Positions 57,050 through 64,000 of a DNA stretch of 64,000 nt are shown piece after piece. Numbering within the stretch: position 1 is the stretch's first letter; each line of letters begins with the position of its first letter. Below the pieces are notes generated by a model. The model worked only from the letters and a program-made list of their open reading frames with translations. It did not search any database and was not told the DNA's origin. A program made the position numbers and the translations under genes. The DNA comes from Porifericola rhodea. GTDB lineage: Bacteria; Bacteroidota; Bacteroidia; Cytophagales; Cyclobacteriaceae. The stretch spans positions 1,418,354-1,482,353 of the forward strand of contig NZ_CP119421.1 of NCBI RefSeq assembly GCF_030506305.1, read 5' to 3'.

Positions 57050-58648
57050 TTAATATTCTGAAGTAAAATGGAAATTAATGTCTGGAAAATTATCCTGCAC
57101 CATTTGTAACCAAGCTTTGGTTTCAGCCATAAAGACAAACTTACCGTCTTTATCTTTGGCAATATAGCGCTCTTTAGATCGGATAAATTCTCTTAGTTTT
57201 TTGGGGTCTTCACTGCTAATCCAGCAGGCTTTGTACAAATTCATTGGCTGGAAAGTACATTTAGCGCCATACTCATGTAACAGACGATACTGTATAACAT
57301 CAAACTGTAGAATACCCACAGTACCTACCACACGGCGAGAGCCCATTTCGTAAGTAAATAACTGTGCTACTCCCTCATCCATGAGCTGTTTCAGGCCTTT
57401 ATCCAGTTGCTTGGTTTTCATGGCATCCTGGTTTATTACCTCTTTAAATATCTCGGGAGAGAAGCTGGGAATACCTTTAAATGCGCCTTTTTCTCCTTCG
57501 GTAAGCGTATCTCCTATCTTAAGATTACCAGTATCATATAAGCCTACAATATCTCCGGGAAAAGCTTCTTCGATAATCTCTTTATCCTGAGCCATAAAGG
57601 CAGTTACGTTGGAAAACTTGAATTGCTTATCCAGGCGCGTATGGTAATAGTTTTTGTTACGCTCAAACTTTCCTGAACATATACGTAGGAAGGCAATACG
57701 GTTGCGGTGACGGGGATCCATATTTGCGTGTATCTTAAACACAAAGCCTGAGAACTTCTCTTCGTCAGGTGCTATTTCACGCTCCTCTGTAGCCCTACTT
57801 TTAGGAAAAGGAGCAATTTTGATAAAAGTATCTAACAGCTCTTTTACTCCAAAATTATTAACCGCACTACCAAAAAATACCGGTGCTACCTCTCCCCTAC
57901 GGTAGGCATCAATATCAAATTCTGGGTATACACCATTTATTAACTCTTCATCTTCACGCAGCTCGGCGGCAAAATCTTCTCCTATATGCTTCTCAAGTTC
58001 GGGGCTATTAATATCTGAAATACTCACACCTTCGTTTTGCAGTTTTTGTTTGCTAGGCTGAAATAACAACAAACTCTTGTTGTACAAGCTATACACCCCC
58101 TTAAAACGCTTACCCATCCCGATAGGCCAGCTTAGTGGACGAACCTTAATATTAAGTTTAGCCTCAATTTCATCTAGCAAATCATAAGGGTCCTGGCCTT
58201 CACGGTCTAGTTTGTTGATAAAGGCAATAACAGGCGTATTACGCATACGGCATACCTCCATCAGCTTTTCGGTCTGGGTTTCTACACCTTTTACACAGTC
58301 TATCACCATAATTACGCTATCCACCGCGGTAAGTGTGCGATAGGTGTCTTCTGCAAAGTCCTGGTGACCAGGGGTATCTAAAAGATTGATTTTAACAGGC
58401 TCAGCATGGCCATTATGATACTCAAAACCCATTACCGATGTAGCCACCGATATACCTCTCTGCTTCTCTATTTCCATAAAGTCAGAGGTAGCATGCTGCT
58501 TTATTTTATTAGACTTAACAGCTCCGGCAGTTTGTATTGCCCCTCCAAAAAGCAAAAGCTTCTCGGTTAGTGTGGTTTTTCCAGCATCGGGGTGGCTGAT
58601 AATACCAAATGTTCTGCGTTTTGCTATTTCCTGTACTAGATTGGCCAT
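57050..58648 (-). CDS. prfC: Peptide chain release factor 3
   Basis: 532 residues, a translational GTPase that recycles RF1/RF2 after peptide release. G1 is [14 protein letters not shown] (near 18-31), then KQRGISV (G2), [12 protein letters not shown] (G3) and NKLDREG (G4). The size and the absence of an EF-G domain IV place it as RF3 rather than EF-G or LepA. No cotranscribed neighbour is apparent. Confidence 0.97.
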   Translation of the reverse strand: MANLVQEIAKRRTFGIISHPDAGKTTLTEKLLLFGGAIQTAGAVKSNKIKQHATSDFMEIEKQRGISVATSVMGFEYHNGHAEPVKINLLDTPGHQDFAEDTYRTLTAVDSVIMVIDCVKGVETQTEKLMEVCRMRNTPVIAFINKLDREGQDPYDLLDEIEAKLNIKVRPLSWPIGMGKRFKGVYSLYNKSLLLFQPSKQKLQNEGVSISDINSPELEKHIGEDFAAELREDEELINGVYPEFDIDAYRRGEVAPVFFGSAVNNFGVKELLDTFIKIAPFPKSRATEEREIAPDEEKFSGFVFKIHANMDPRHRNRIAFLRICSGKFERNKNYYHTRLDKQFKFSNVTAFMAQDKEIIEEAFPGDIVGLYDTGNLKIGDTLTEGEKGAFKGIPSFSPEIFKEVINQDAMKTKQLDKGLKQLMDEGVAQLFTYEMGSRRVVGTVGILQFDVIQYRLLHEYGAKCTFQPMNLYKACWISSEDPKKLREFIRSKERYIAKDKDGKFVFMAETKAWLQMVQDNFPDINFHFTSEY

Positions 58649-58840
58649 GTAAATGCGCTTACTTTAAAGTGTGCGAAGGTATTGCTCTCTGGCTTGTGTA
58701 ATATTAGCTTTGAGGCTATCTTCATTTTTGGTTACAACAAGCCAGAACAAAATTTAAGTCCGCAAAATTACGGAAAAGGAAAGAATTTTTGAAAACTAAA
58801 CACTAAATGGAATTTTCCATTCAGCTAAGGGCAGTGAGTT

Positions 58841-59128
58841 TTAAAACTTAACCAGTCGGATAGATTTGACCTCAAGCTTGATCCATACGTTTCCTAACCA
58901 ATAGGGGTCGTTGGCAAACCACTGATCCAACTCCTGTCGGGACTCAAAGCGACACATCAGTGTAGATCCGATCATTTCTCCTTCGTCGTTCAGAATGGCT
59001 CCTCCTTCTATCAGATGCCCTTTCTTTTTCATTAACTCAGCATGTTTCAGATGAGATTCTCTAACTTTCAGTCTACGAGCCAGGGCTTCTTCGTCTTCGG
59101 CATCGTAAGCAACTACCAAAAATTCCAT
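58841..59128 (-). CDS. YciI-family protein
   Basis: 95 residues with a ferredoxin-like dimeric alpha/beta-barrel fold. Family features are 'FLVVAYD', an N-terminal helix with R and H residues (ESHLKHAELMKKKGHL), 'GGAILNDEGEMIGST' and 'FANDPYWLGNVW'. The usual His-Asp pair of YciI proteins appears as His27 and the Asp of 'NDPY'. Enzymatic role unknown. Confidence 0.85.
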   Translation of the reverse strand: MEFLVVAYDAEDEEALARRLKVRESHLKHAELMKKKGHLIEGGAILNDEGEMIGSTLMCRFESRQELDQWFANDPYWLGNVWIKLEVKSIRLVKF

Positions 59129-59437
59129 AAAATATATTCAAGCTAATCTTACAAATATCTGCTATTTATTTAATGCAAGCAAAATAAGCTGTGCAGGAAG
59201 CTACACTCGCTTTAGGTAAGGATGTCGATCTGTATAATTTAATTTTAAAATAGCTGATTGGCAATCATCCACAATTGATATAAGCCTTACAAGGCTATAA
59301 AGGCGTGAAAAACAGTATTTTTACGTATGCATACCATTTTGGGGTTACTAGAGGAAAGTACACTTTAAACACTGTCTTTTAGCCTGTAAAATTAAAATGC
59401 CTGCTAAAATTAGCAGGCATTTTAATATAAGTTTAAG
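59129..59437. other. Intergenic region with one terminator
   Basis: About 310 bp between the YciI gene and the cystathionine synthase-type gene. The palindrome at 59391-59426 is the only supported element; the remainder is A+T-rich without ORFs or repeats that I can identify. Confidence 0.4.
59391..59426 (-). terminator. Terminator of the cystathionine gamma-synthase-type gene
   Basis: A perfect 16-bp stem: ATTAAAATGCCTGCTA (59391-59406) with its complement at 59411-59426 around AAAT. The outer A/T pairs provide a T-rich tail in both directions. Confidence 0.8.
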
Positions 59438-60577
59438 TTAGCCTATTGCCTGTTCCAGATCAGCAATCAGGTCTTCTGCATCTTCTATTCCTACGCTTAG
59501 TCTGATCAGCGAATCGCTCAAACCAGTTTTCATACGCTCCTCTTTAGGAATACTTGCATGGGTCATACTTGCAGGGTGTCCAGCCAGAGACTCTACTCCA
59601 CCCAATGATTCAGCCAGCGAGAATACTCTCAGCTTCTCTAAAGCTTTAAAAGCATCTTCCATCTTATCTCCCTTAAGTACAAATGAAATCATACCTCCAA
59701 AGTCACGCATCTGCTTTTTAGCCACCTCATGCCCAGGCAAAGAGGGTAGGCCAGGCCAGTATACACGATCTACCTTATCGTGTGCATTAAGATATTCTGC
59801 TACCATACGTCCATTTTCGCAATGGCGCTGCATACGCACGTGCAACGTTTTAATACCTCTAAGCACTAAAAAGCAATCCTGAGGTCCGGGTACAGCACCA
59901 CAGCTATTTTGTATAAAACCAAGCTTTTCATCCAGTTCGGCATCTTTTACTACCGTACAGCCCATTACAGTATCTGAATGCCCTCCTAAATATTTTGTAA
60001 TAGAGTGTACTACAATGTCTGCACCCATATCCAGTGGGTTTTGAAGGTAAGGCGTTGCAAAAGTATTATCTACTACCACCTTGGCCTGATGATCTTTGGC
60101 TAAGCCTACTACTTCCTTTATATCCACAATATTCATCATCGGGTTAGTTGGCGTTTCTACCCAGATGAGTTTAGTATTACTATTAATCTTGGCTTTAATC
60201 TGCTCCAAATCGTTCATGGGCACGAAGTGGAACTTAATGCCATAGTTAGCAAAAATTTTAGTAAATATCCGGTAGGTACCGCCATACAGGTCGTTAGTAC
60301 TGATTACTTCATCACCGGGTTTAAGCAGTTTAATTACCGCGTCGGTGGCAGCCATACCTGAAGCAAAACAGCGCGCATGCGTTCCGTTTTCTAAGGCAGC
60401 CAGATTATTCTCCAGCGCATGGCGGGTAGGATTTTGTGAACGTGCGTACTCAAACCCTTTGTGCTTGCCGGGAGAGGACTGTACGAAAGTAGAAGTCTGA
60501 TAAATGGGCGTCATAATAGCCCCTGTGCTTGGGTCTGGCTCTACACCAGCATGAATGGTTTTCGTTCCGAACTTCAT
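59438..60577 (-). CDS. Cystathionine gamma-synthase-type PLP enzyme
   Basis: 379 residues, Cys/Met metabolism PLP-dependent enzyme. The pyridoxal lysine is Lys195 in HSITKYLGGHSD; 'YARSQNPTRHALE', 'FASGMAA' and 'SLGGVESLAGHPASMTH' are family hallmarks. The close match to MetB-type sequences suggests synthesis of cystathionine from an acylated homoserine and cysteine; gamma-lyase (mccB) activity cannot be excluded, so no symbol is given. It links functionally to the metH genes near 8-12 kb. It has its own promoter and terminator. Confidence 0.88.
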   Translation of the reverse strand: MKFGTKTIHAGVEPDPSTGAIMTPIYQTSTFVQSSPGKHKGFEYARSQNPTRHALENNLAALENGTHARCFASGMAATDAVIKLLKPGDEVISTNDLYGGTYRIFTKIFANYGIKFHFVPMNDLEQIKAKINSNTKLIWVETPTNPMMNIVDIKEVVGLAKDHQAKVVVDNTFATPYLQNPLDMGADIVVHSITKYLGGHSDTVMGCTVVKDAELDEKLGFIQNSCGAVPGPQDCFLVLRGIKTLHVRMQRHCENGRMVAEYLNAHDKVDRVYWPGLPSLPGHEVAKKQMRDFGGMISFVLKGDKMEDAFKALEKLRVFSLAESLGGVESLAGHPASMTHASIPKEERMKTGLSDSLIRLSVGIEDAEDLIADLEQAIG

Positions 60578-60600
60578 ATAAAAAAATGGTTTTATAGGTT

Positions 60601-60630
60601 CAAAATTAGGCAGTATTGCTTATTCAACAA
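60601..60630 (-). promoter_or_regulatory. Candidate promoter of the cystathionine gamma-synthase-type gene
   Basis: On the minus strand TTG (CAA at 60628-60630), 19 nt, then TAATTTTG (60601-60608), about 25 bp before the ATG. It fits TTG-N17-23-TAnnTTTG. Confidence 0.55.
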
Positions 60631-60784
60631 TATTAGCCATTATCTATTTCTTATTCTCTAGGCCAGGTTAATTATTTAACTGCTGCTTGTGTTATACAGT
60701 TTTGCCTGCTTAACAAAGCCTATGCATTAGGGTACGAAATGAACTCGTATCAGTTTTAAGGATTTTAGGCTGGCTATCAAAAAG

Positions 60785-60812
60785 AAAAAGCAGCCTGGGG
60801 GCAGGCTGCTTT
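60785..60812 (-). terminator. Terminator of lpd
   Basis: AAAGCAGCCTG (60787-60797) pairs perfectly with CAGGCTGCTTT (60802-60812) around GGGG. On the minus strand the stem leads into a T-rich tract. Confidence 0.87.
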
Positions 60813-60839
60813 AGATATATCTGTTTGCTACAGCAGTTG

Positions 60840-62243
60840 TTAGAGGTGGATCACCTCTTCATAAGCTGCTGCAGCGGCTTCCATTACTGCTTCTGACATA
60901 GTCGGGTGAGGGTGTACTGATTTGATGATTTCATGACCGGTAGTTTCCAGCTTACGAGCTGCTACTACTTCGGCAATCATTTCAGTTACGTTAGCACCAA
61001 TCATATGAGCACCCAGCCATTCGCCATACTTTTTGTCAAAAATAACTTTAACAAATCCATCGTTGGCACCGGCGGCGCTTGCTTTTCCGGAGGCTGAGAA
61101 AGGAAACTTACCTACACGCACCTCATAACCTGCATCACGAGCAGCCTGCTCAGTATAACCTACTGAAGCTACCTCTGGCCAGCAGTAAGTACAACCAGGG
61201 ATGTTGTTATAGTCAATAGGCTCCACATCCATACCGGCTATTTTCTCTACACAGACAATACCTTCTGCCGAAGCTACGTGTGCCAGCGCAGGGCCTTTAA
61301 CAATATCACCTATGGCATATACGCCTTCTACGTTGGTACGGTAGTATTCATCTACCAATACCTGATTCTTTCTATCGTTTAGCTTTATACCTGTCTCTTC
61401 AATTCCCAGGTTTTCCAGGTTGGTAGCGACACCTACAGCAGAGAGTACTACATCACATTCAATAGTCTCTTCTCCTTTTTTGGTTTTCACTTTTACCTTA
61501 CAGCCTTCTCCTTTAGTATCTACGCTGGTAACTTCAGAGTTTGTCATGATTTTGATACCAGACTTTTTGTAGATTTTTTCCAGTTGTTTGGATACTTCCT
61601 CATCCTCTACCGGTAGTATACGAGGCATGTATTCTACTACAGTTACTTCAGTACCAATGGTATGGTAAAAATAGGCAAATTCAATTCCGATAGCTCCTGA
61701 GCCAACCACTACCATTTTTTTAGGCTGGTTTTCCATAACCATTGCCTTACGGTAGCCAATAATTTTTTCATTGTCTATAGGTAAGCTGGGCAGTTCACGA
61801 GAGCGTCCGCCGGTAGCCAAAATAACGTGTTTAGCTTTATAGGTCTCTTTTTTGTCGCCTTCTCCGCTAACTTCCACAGTACCTTTGCCTACAACTTTAC
61901 CATGGCCTACCAGAGTATCTATTTTGTTTTTACGAAACAGAAACTGTATACCCTTGCTCATTTTGGCAGCGGTATTACGGCTTCTTGTCACCATACTTGG
62001 AAAGTCTACCGAATGGTCTTTAATATCTATACCGTAGTCTTTTGCATGTTTGATATAATCATATACCTGAGCACTCTTAAGCAAAGCTTTAGTTGGAATA
62101 CAGCCCCAGTTAAGGCAAATACCTCCAAGTTCTGCTTTTTCAACAACACCCACTTTCATTCCTAGTTGTGAGGCTCTAATTGCTGCTACATAACCGCCCG
62201 GTCCACTCCCGATGACGATGAGATCATAACTTTTATCAGCCAT
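60840..62243 (-). CDS. lpd: Dihydrolipoyl dehydrogenase (E3)
   Basis: 467 residues, flavoprotein of 2-oxoacid dehydrogenase complexes that reoxidises dihydrolipoamide with NAD+. FAD motif GSGPGGYVAA (12-21), redox-active disulfide GGICLNWGCIP (Cys43, Cys48), NAD motif 'VVGSGAIGIEFA', and the C-terminal HPHPTMSEA with the catalytic His-Glu pair are all intact. It is monocistronic; no E1 or E2 gene is in the window. Confidence 0.97.
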   Translation of the reverse strand: MADKSYDLIVIGSGPGGYVAAIRASQLGMKVGVVEKAELGGICLNWGCIPTKALLKSAQVYDYIKHAKDYGIDIKDHSVDFPSMVTRSRNTAAKMSKGIQFLFRKNKIDTLVGHGKVVGKGTVEVSGEGDKKETYKAKHVILATGGRSRELPSLPIDNEKIIGYRKAMVMENQPKKMVVVGSGAIGIEFAYFYHTIGTEVTVVEYMPRILPVEDEEVSKQLEKIYKKSGIKIMTNSEVTSVDTKGEGCKVKVKTKKGEETIECDVVLSAVGVATNLENLGIEETGIKLNDRKNQVLVDEYYRTNVEGVYAIGDIVKGPALAHVASAEGIVCVEKIAGMDVEPIDYNNIPGCTYCWPEVASVGYTEQAARDAGYEVRVGKFPFSASGKASAAGANDGFVKVIFDKKYGEWLGAHMIGANVTEMIAEVVAARKLETTGHEIIKSVHPHPTMSEAVMEAAAAAYEEVIHL

Positions 62244-62271
62244 AATTTTTCTGTATTGGATAGGTTTGGTG

Positions 62272-62300
62272 CAAAAATAATTGATTTAAGCTCTTAACAA
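62272..62300 (-). promoter_or_regulatory. Candidate promoter of lpd
   Basis: On the minus strand TTG (CAA at 62298-62300), 18 nt, then TATTTTTG (62272-62279), with the ATG about 29 bp downstream of the -7 box. Confidence 0.55.
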
Positions 62301-62524
62301 AATATGCTTTGGGTACATTGAGAGGTATAGTACATCATCAATGCCCAGTAAATAACGGTAAGCCGAAGGTTTAGTTGAGCTTAAAAACACGATGATTTTA
62401 TACTACTTTTACTCTAAATACAGATACAGATTAATTTAGTAGCACTCAGGCTTAACAATTTTATATTTTGATTGATTAGGTTATGTGTGCAATGACTGTA
62501 AACGGATGAGGGAATCTACGCTAT

Positions 62525-63220
62525 ATGCCAAAATATAAACATATTTTATTTGATCTGGACCACACTCTGTGGGATTTTGAGAAGAATGCCACCGAAGCCC
62601 TGAGCGAACTTTATGGTACGTATCAGCTTACGCAAGTAGGCAGCTTTAGTGTAGAGGAGTTTTGCCAAACTTTTCATAAGGTTAATTACGATTTGTGGGA
62701 GCGGCATGAGCGTGGCGAGTACGACCAAACCCGCCTGAGGGCAGATCGTTTTAAACTAATTTTTACCGAACTGGGCGTAGCCGAAGTACATATGCCGCTC
62801 AATATAAAAGAGGCATACCTTAAACTTTGTCCTTCCAAACCTCATGTCTTTCCTTTTGCGCACGATATGCTTACATACCTAAAGAATAAGTATCAGTTGC
62901 ATATACTTACCAATGGTTTTTCTGATGTGCAGCATATTAAACTTAAAAGTGCAAGCCTCCACGAGTACTTCACTCATGTAATTACCTCAAACGGTGCAGA
63001 TTTGCGTAAACCTAATGCTGCTATTTTTGAGCACGCCCTGCAACTAATAGGTACCCAAGCTTCCGACTGCCTTATGGTAGGCGACAACCTGCTGACTGAC
63101 ATAGCAGGAGCCCAGAATGCTAATATAGATTGTGTCTATTTTAACCCTAAAAAAACACCCCACAAAGCCAGCTCCACCTACGAAATACACTGTTTAAGCG
63201 ATCTTAAAGGAATACTGTAG
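62525..63220 (+). CDS. HAD-family YjjG-type noncanonical pyrimidine nucleotidase
   Basis: 231 residues. HAD motif I FDLDHTLWDF carries the nucleophile Asp10 and acid/base Asp12; motif II is 'HILTNGF', motif III the Lys of 'RKPNAAIFEHAL', and motif IV 'MVGDNLLTDIAGA'. The C1-type cap and the 'LWDFEKNA' segment are typical of YjjG, a 5'-nucleotidase that removes noncanonical pyrimidine monophosphates. The closely related phosphoglycolate-phosphatase-like group is an alternative. Confidence 0.85.
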   Translation: MPKYKHILFDLDHTLWDFEKNATEALSELYGTYQLTQVGSFSVEEFCQTFHKVNYDLWERHERGEYDQTRLRADRFKLIFTELGVAEVHMPLNIKEAYLKLCPSKPHVFPFAHDMLTYLKNKYQLHILTNGFSDVQHIKLKSASLHEYFTHVITSNGADLRKPNAAIFEHALQLIGTQASDCLMVGDNLLTDIAGAQNANIDCVYFNPKKTPHKASSTYEIHCLSDLKGIL

Positions 63221-63349
63221 TAGTTTTTTTGCTTTTGCTGATATTAAACCTACCCGTTCGCCTGTTACATTTCTTTCAAAATCAGTCTCGAACTGCTATA
63301 TTGAAATCCTAATATTGTAATTATACTTCACCTAATTTACATTTAAGTA

Positions 63350-64000
63350 ATGTATATCAACGCAAAAGCAAAACAGGCGAATACCTACGACGCTATTGTC
63401 GTCGGCTCTGGTATTAGCGGTGGGTGGGCCGCCAAAGAGCTCACCGAAAAAGGACTAAAGACGTTGGTGCTGGAGAGAGGCCGAAATGTGGAGCATGTTA
63501 AAGACTACCCCACTGCAACTAAAGCTCCCTGGGAGTTTCCTCACCGTGACAGAGTTTCTCCTGAAGAAATTAAAGAGCATTACCCCAAGCAAAGCCGTAC
63601 CGGTTATACCATTCGGGAGTCTAGCAAGCACTGGTTTGTAAAAGACAGCGAACACCCTTACCAGGAGGACAAACGTTTTGACTGGATGCGAGGCTATCAT
63701 GTAGGGGGTCGCTCAATTATGTGGGGCCGCCACAGCTACCGCTGGAGCGACCTTGATTTTGAAGCCAACGCTCGCGATGGCTACGGAGTAGACTGGCCTA
63801 TCCGCTACAAAGACATAGCACCCTGGTACGATTATGTAGAGAGTTTTGCCGGTATACAGGGTCAGAAAGAAGGGCTTTCTCAACTACCAGACGGCAATTT
63901 TCTACCGCCGATTCCGATGAACTGCCTGGAAGATCATTTTAAAAATAAAGTAGCCGAAAAATTAGATGGCAGAATAGTGACCATCGGCCGTACTGCTAAC
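63350..64000 (+). CDS. GMC-family oxidoreductase (partial, runs off window end)
   Basis: The first 217 codons of an open frame from the ATG at 63350. The N-terminal FAD-binding motif reads VGSGISGGWAAKEL, followed by 'VLERGRNVEH', and a second motif 'GGRSIMWGRHSYRW' resembles the FAD-contacting segment of GMC oxidoreductases. 'YGVDWPIRYKDIAPWYDYVE' is typical of the Bacteroidota/proteobacterial gluconate/sorbose-dehydrogenase-like branch. These enzymes oxidise alcohols or sugars; substrate unknown. No signal peptide is seen at the N-terminus. Confidence 0.85.
   Translation, partial: MYINAKAKQANTYDAIVVGSGISGGWAAKELTEKGLKTLVLERGRNVEHVKDYPTATKAPWEFPHRDRVSPEEIKEHYPKQSRTGYTIRESSKHWFVKDSEHPYQEDKRFDWMRGYHVGGRSIMWGRHSYRWSDLDFEANARDGYGVDWPIRYKDIAPWYDYVESFAGIQGQKEGLSQLPDGNFLPPIPMNCLEDHFKNKVAEKLDGRIVTIGRTAN

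Overview
The window comes from a Bacteroidota chromosome, most likely a marine or free-living member of the Cytophagales. I base this on the SusC/SusD pair, a secreted protein with a type IX-like C-terminal region, many lipobox lipoproteins, methionine synthase split into two genes, an F-ATPase epsilon subunit without its helical domain, FKBP lipoproteins, and Bacteroidota-type promoters (TTG, about 18-23 nt, TAnnTTTG). I see no tRNA, rRNA, CRISPR array, prophage, integrase or transposase. Family assignments come from motifs and recall; no database search was run.

Layout. 0.4-8 kb: a small lipoprotein, an exported protein, tadA, a small beta-barrel protein, uvrB, aroE, a HisA-like TIM barrel lacking a catalytic Asp, and a UbiA-type prenyltransferase. 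8-12 kb: split metH, followed by an unusual inverted-repeat element. 12-17.7 kb: a 1795-residue CheB-CheR-PAS-GAF-kinase-receiver hybrid. 17.9-23 kb (minus strand): nrnA, two FKBP lipoproteins, rdgB, udk and a TrkA/KtrA regulator. 23-29 kb: nfu, a tiny membrane protein, and the rimP-nusA-infB operon, whose leader holds a terminator-like hairpin just after its promoter. 29-31 kb: an M28 peptidase/glutaminyl-cyclase-like lipoprotein and a lone rmlA. 31.4-37.2 kb: the cytochrome c maturation genes ccmB-ccmC-ccmD-like-ccmE-ccmF, then lgt. 37.2-50.5 kb (minus strand): a PUL-like locus of susC, susD, two giant CRTAC1-type (FG-GAP plus ASPIC/UnbV) lipoproteins, a small lipoprotein and a vanadium-haloperoxidase-family lipoprotein. 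51-64 kb: a secreted beta-helix protein, atpD-atpC, a small membrane protein with an RluA-type pseudouridine synthase, a DUF4168 protein, prfC, a YciI protein, a cystathionine gamma-synthase-type enzyme, lpd, a YjjG-type nucleotidase, and the start of a GMC oxidoreductase that runs off the window.

Most of the window is housekeeping. The best candidate for an undescribed system is the 37.2-50.5 kb locus. It has outer-membrane uptake machinery but no glycoside hydrolase, lyase, sulfatase or peptidase that I can recognise; two calcium-site-rich beta-propeller lipoproteins and a PAP2/haloperoxidase-fold lipoprotein occupy those positions. Other points of interest are the Cys-type (CxxxY) CcmE in a cluster without visible ccmA, ccmG or ccmH, the HisA paralogue with altered acid/base residues, the attenuator-like rimP leader, and three roughly 60-bp gene overlaps that each encode the downstream protein's signal peptide.
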